From Anthopleura xanthogrammica (lineage: Eukaryota > Cnidaria > Anthozoa > Actiniaria > Actiniidae), in contig OZ025212.1 of NCBI GenBank assembly GCA_964019055.1, positions 6,697,766 through 6,761,765 of the forward strand: DNA of 64,000 nucleotides, given 5' to 3'. Shown one piece after another: positions 61,330 through 64,000 of this stretch. Position 1 is the first letter of the stretch, and every line of letters starts with the position of its first letter. A model generated the notes under the pieces. That model worked only from the letters and a program-made list of their open reading frames with translations, had not been told where the DNA came from and made no database searches. The position numbers and the translations under genes were made by a program.

Positions 61330-63600
61330 TCTTTACAATAGCCAGCACAGGAAGTTAAGCCCAACCATTGTGAAGTCACTAGAAAGATTCATACGGTGAA
61401 GTTCGTGGTTCACTAAAGCTTGATAACTGAAAATAAAAAGTTAAGCCCAACCATCGGAAGAAACGCTAGGAAAGTTGCAGAACGTTTTGATGACATCCTG
61501 TCATCTTTGAAAATAGTAGATGATCCTCCCTGCTTATTCGTTAGCATTAGTTAAGATATGGGCAATCCCTGACAAGCAGTTTCACAGGGAAAATACCAAA
61601 GAATAAACAGGAAGGGTGGGCTGGGAGGGGCGGTTCTGTGTTCATTCAAACTTCGCGCCAACTGACACTTATGCATAATTAATGTGTCCTTAAATAATGC
61701 TAATGACGTAATCAGGAAGGATCATGAATATTCAAAGGGTTTGAATAGTATTCGAATTCAATGTTTAACATTATGAAACTGAATTTTAATCTATAAGGAT
61801 AAATTTGAGACTTCGACGATAATTGTAGCAGGTCTTGTCGACCTCAGCTCACCCGGTTAGGGAACATTCTATACATGTACTGGATTCGTTTTGTAAGGGA
61901 TGGTCGTTGGTGGTTGTTGATGGATCTTTCGCCCACTCTGTCCGATCAGTGCTCCGATTTCTGGAATTGTTTTGCCGAGAGATAGGTACAATGCACAATA
62001 CTGCTCTCAATTTCAGGTGTGAAGGGACCGTTCGTTACTTACCGGAGGGGGAGGGGGGGGGGGGGGTGTGAGGCGAAGAAAAAAGGATTTTTTTCAATGA
62101 TTAAATCGTTTGATGGAACCCGATGTCAAAGGCTCAGTCTCCATGCATAGCAAACGCCCCATGTCTGGAAAAGTCTCGAAAAAACCGGTAAAAAGACTAC
62201 TATCTTAGTAATTGTGATAAAATAGATGTTTAATTTTCATCAAAGAAAAACAAATAAAAATCGCAGAAATGAGTACAGACAATCTTGTGTATTCATTTAT
62301 GATTCACTTGGTATTTATCGGCTGATAGGTGACTAAAATTTGAACATGACATATTAAATTAAACTTTCAAAAATGTTAACTCAACTTCTAACTGAATAAA
62401 GCCTAAAATATTGGCTAAAAAAGCCGGTAAAAAAACAAAAGAAAGTAGACTGGACCGACTTCCAATTCTAAATGAAATGGTGAAGGTGTAGATGGGGTTA
62501 ATGTCAAGTGTTATGGGCCAGAATTCTTTAATATTTGATATAACTAAGGCCAAAAATTTAATGCTATTAATATGATGCGAAAATGATGTGACTCTCCCTA
62601 GCAATGGGAATGAAATTTCCTGACCCTCCCCATGTGGTAGGCCTAAAATATCATGACCCTCCCCCTGCACAGATAATATCTCCTAAAACAAAACTGAAAT
62701 AAGACCTGTCATTGAACATATTACATATATCCAGAATCCCTAAATATTTATAAACCTAGGAAATTATATGAGTGTAATACTATGTAAAAGCATCTTTCTT
62801 TGATATCAAGCATTGATATATCTTTCAGTTAAGACATGATTGTTCTGGGGATTTTTTGGAAGGGTGGGTAAGGGTAATGTATACCGGAGGGAGGAGCAGG
62901 TAGGGAGATTTGGGGGCATGCCCCCAAGGAATTTTTAAATTCAGAGAGCCTCGGAAATGCGATTTCCAGTGTTTTGAGGGGCATCTGCAAGAGCATAAAT
63001 TTATGTGACCCTCCCTTTTTCACTGCCTATTTTTTCATGACCCTCCCTTTTCAGGGGCTCAAAAAGTTATGACCCTCCCCTTTTTCCACCCCCTCCCCTC
63101 CTGCTAATTTCTGACCAGTCCCTAACACTGAACAAAGCAAGAAAAAATAAAACAAGCAATAAGTGAACAAACAAATAAAGATATAGAAAGACAGAAAAAC
63201 ATAATAACATACACACAAACGAACAACAAAACAACAAATTCAGAAATAAAAAACATATTGACTTTGTTACTTTGCAGAGACTCAAACGCGGGCTCAGAAA
63301 ACATGAATGATCGAGTGCAGATAAGAATAACTTGAGTATTTAAAAAAGTAATTACAAGATCTAGAAAGCACTGTTTGACTCAATCGCCTGATGAGATGAA
63401 GGGACATAAGTTAGATAACTCCTGAGGCCATTACGTCACCCTCTTTAAATAAAGTTATCGTATTGAATATGCTGACTAAAAAGAACGAAGGCTCAGTAAA
63501 CTATGGTATATAGACGGAACGCCCCATGTCTTGAATTCATTTGGTGGTTGAACGTATGCATAAACGGTGAATCCTGAGGTCGTTCTTAATCATTTCAACG
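61330..63600. other. Intergenic downstream of PEF7
   Basis: A short direct repeat (AAGTTAAGCCCAACCAT at 61352 and 61439), a G run (about 62050-62066), and a stretch at 62590-63090 with five or more scattered copies of ATGACCCTCCC. No convincing gene. Confidence 0.5.
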
Positions 63601-63685
63601 ATGTCTGGACCAACGCAGAAATCCGTTGCCAAAGCTGCAGTGCTTCTTCTCATGTTTTGTTGTCATCTTGACTTTTCTTTCGGCG
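63601..63685 (+). CDS. First coding exon of a secreted protein (partial)
   Basis: ATG at 63601 opens MSGPTQKSVAKAAVLLLMFC followed by a short polar stretch and FSFG, a plausible signal peptide. A good donor (GCG|GTAAGT) follows in phase 1, the same phase as PEF exon 1. The peptide is not similar to the PEF signal peptides and no PEF-type NPHR motif follows. The rest of the gene would be beyond the window. Confidence 0.4.
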
Positions 63686-63689
63686 GTAA

Positions 63690-64000
63690 GTGGCACCTTT
63701 TTTCATTATTGCTATAATCTTTCATGTTCCTTCCTTGTTTAACTTCTGCTTACGAAGCACTTTTTTATCGCCAACTGCATCCAAATGCTTTGGAAGCTCT
63801 GTACATGCAAAAAAAAGAAAAAAGAAACGAAGACTCGCAGGGCAAAAACTAAGATTTAAAGGGTTGAAAAGATATTAGTTTATGAGTAGATTTTGCAAGT
63901 ACTTGCTTGGGCATCCACTGAAGAAACAAAAGAAATGCATTTCGCAATAACGATTCGTATAGTCTCGAAGACGGATCGCAGCTCGAGCAATATACATTTC
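63690..64000. other. Presumed intron of the 63.6-kb gene
   Basis: No further exon recognised before the window ends. Confidence 0.3.

Overview
This is eukaryotic nuclear DNA from an invertebrate, most likely a cnidarian (anthozoan/coral). The evidence is AT-rich sequence, GT-AG introns of 0.1-8 kb, many fold-back MITEs, tRNA-derived SINEs, (TAA)n arrays, and a secreted PAN-EGF-fibrinogen-like family that I associate with coral genes labelled 'uncharacterized skeletal organic matrix protein 5-like'. That label is recalled, not searched. There is no sign of bacterial organisation.

Layout. 1-3.1 kb is intergenic with C-rich degenerate repeats and MITEs. 3152-4702 (minus) is an intronless MFSD8-like major-facilitator transporter. 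From 6.1 to 60.7 kb, all on the plus strand, lies a tandem array of seven related loci, called PEF1-PEF7 here. Five (PEF1, 2, 4, 6, 7) have the same six coding exons with the same phases (1-0-1-2-0): signal peptide; PAN/apple-like; EGF-like; a 40-nt linker exon starting the fibrinogen-like part; a 127-nt fibrinogen-like exon; and a final exon of about 0.5 kb. Predicted proteins are 376-388 residues. Two loci are partial. PEF3 has exons 1-2 only and a mutated splice acceptor. PEF5 has exon 1 plus an exon 2 wrecked by a 139-bp tandem duplication joined to antisense exon 3. At 63.6 kb a further signal-peptide exon starts a gene that leaves the window.

Intron 4 of PEF6 holds a 6.7-7.3 kb mobile element in the opposite orientation with ~180-190 bp inverted repeats. 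Its single gene can be joined across five exons with consistent GT-AG sites and phases into an uninterrupted 1517-residue protein. That protein has N-terminal CxxC/HxxxC zinc-binding motifs, a conserved central block, a region resembling the active site of FEN1/PIN-type nucleases, and a cysteine-rich tail.

Other mobile DNA includes a decayed non-LTR retrotransposon tail (51.5-52.9 kb), an opposite-strand retroelement fragment (51.1-51.4 kb), a five-copy fold-back family (one copy carries Crypton-like remnants), several fold-back or TIR MITEs (some nested), four SINE copies, and a (TAA)n array of ~840 bp.

How the genes may work together: the PEF loci look like a locally duplicated family of secreted adhesion/lectin-like proteins. 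Some segments are nearly identical between copies (exon 5, the first half of exon 6, the first part of exon 2), while the C-terminal third and the signal peptides differ. This suggests gene conversion plus local diversification. The role could be skeletal matrix, mucus/adhesion, or FREP-like recognition; the sequence alone does not decide.
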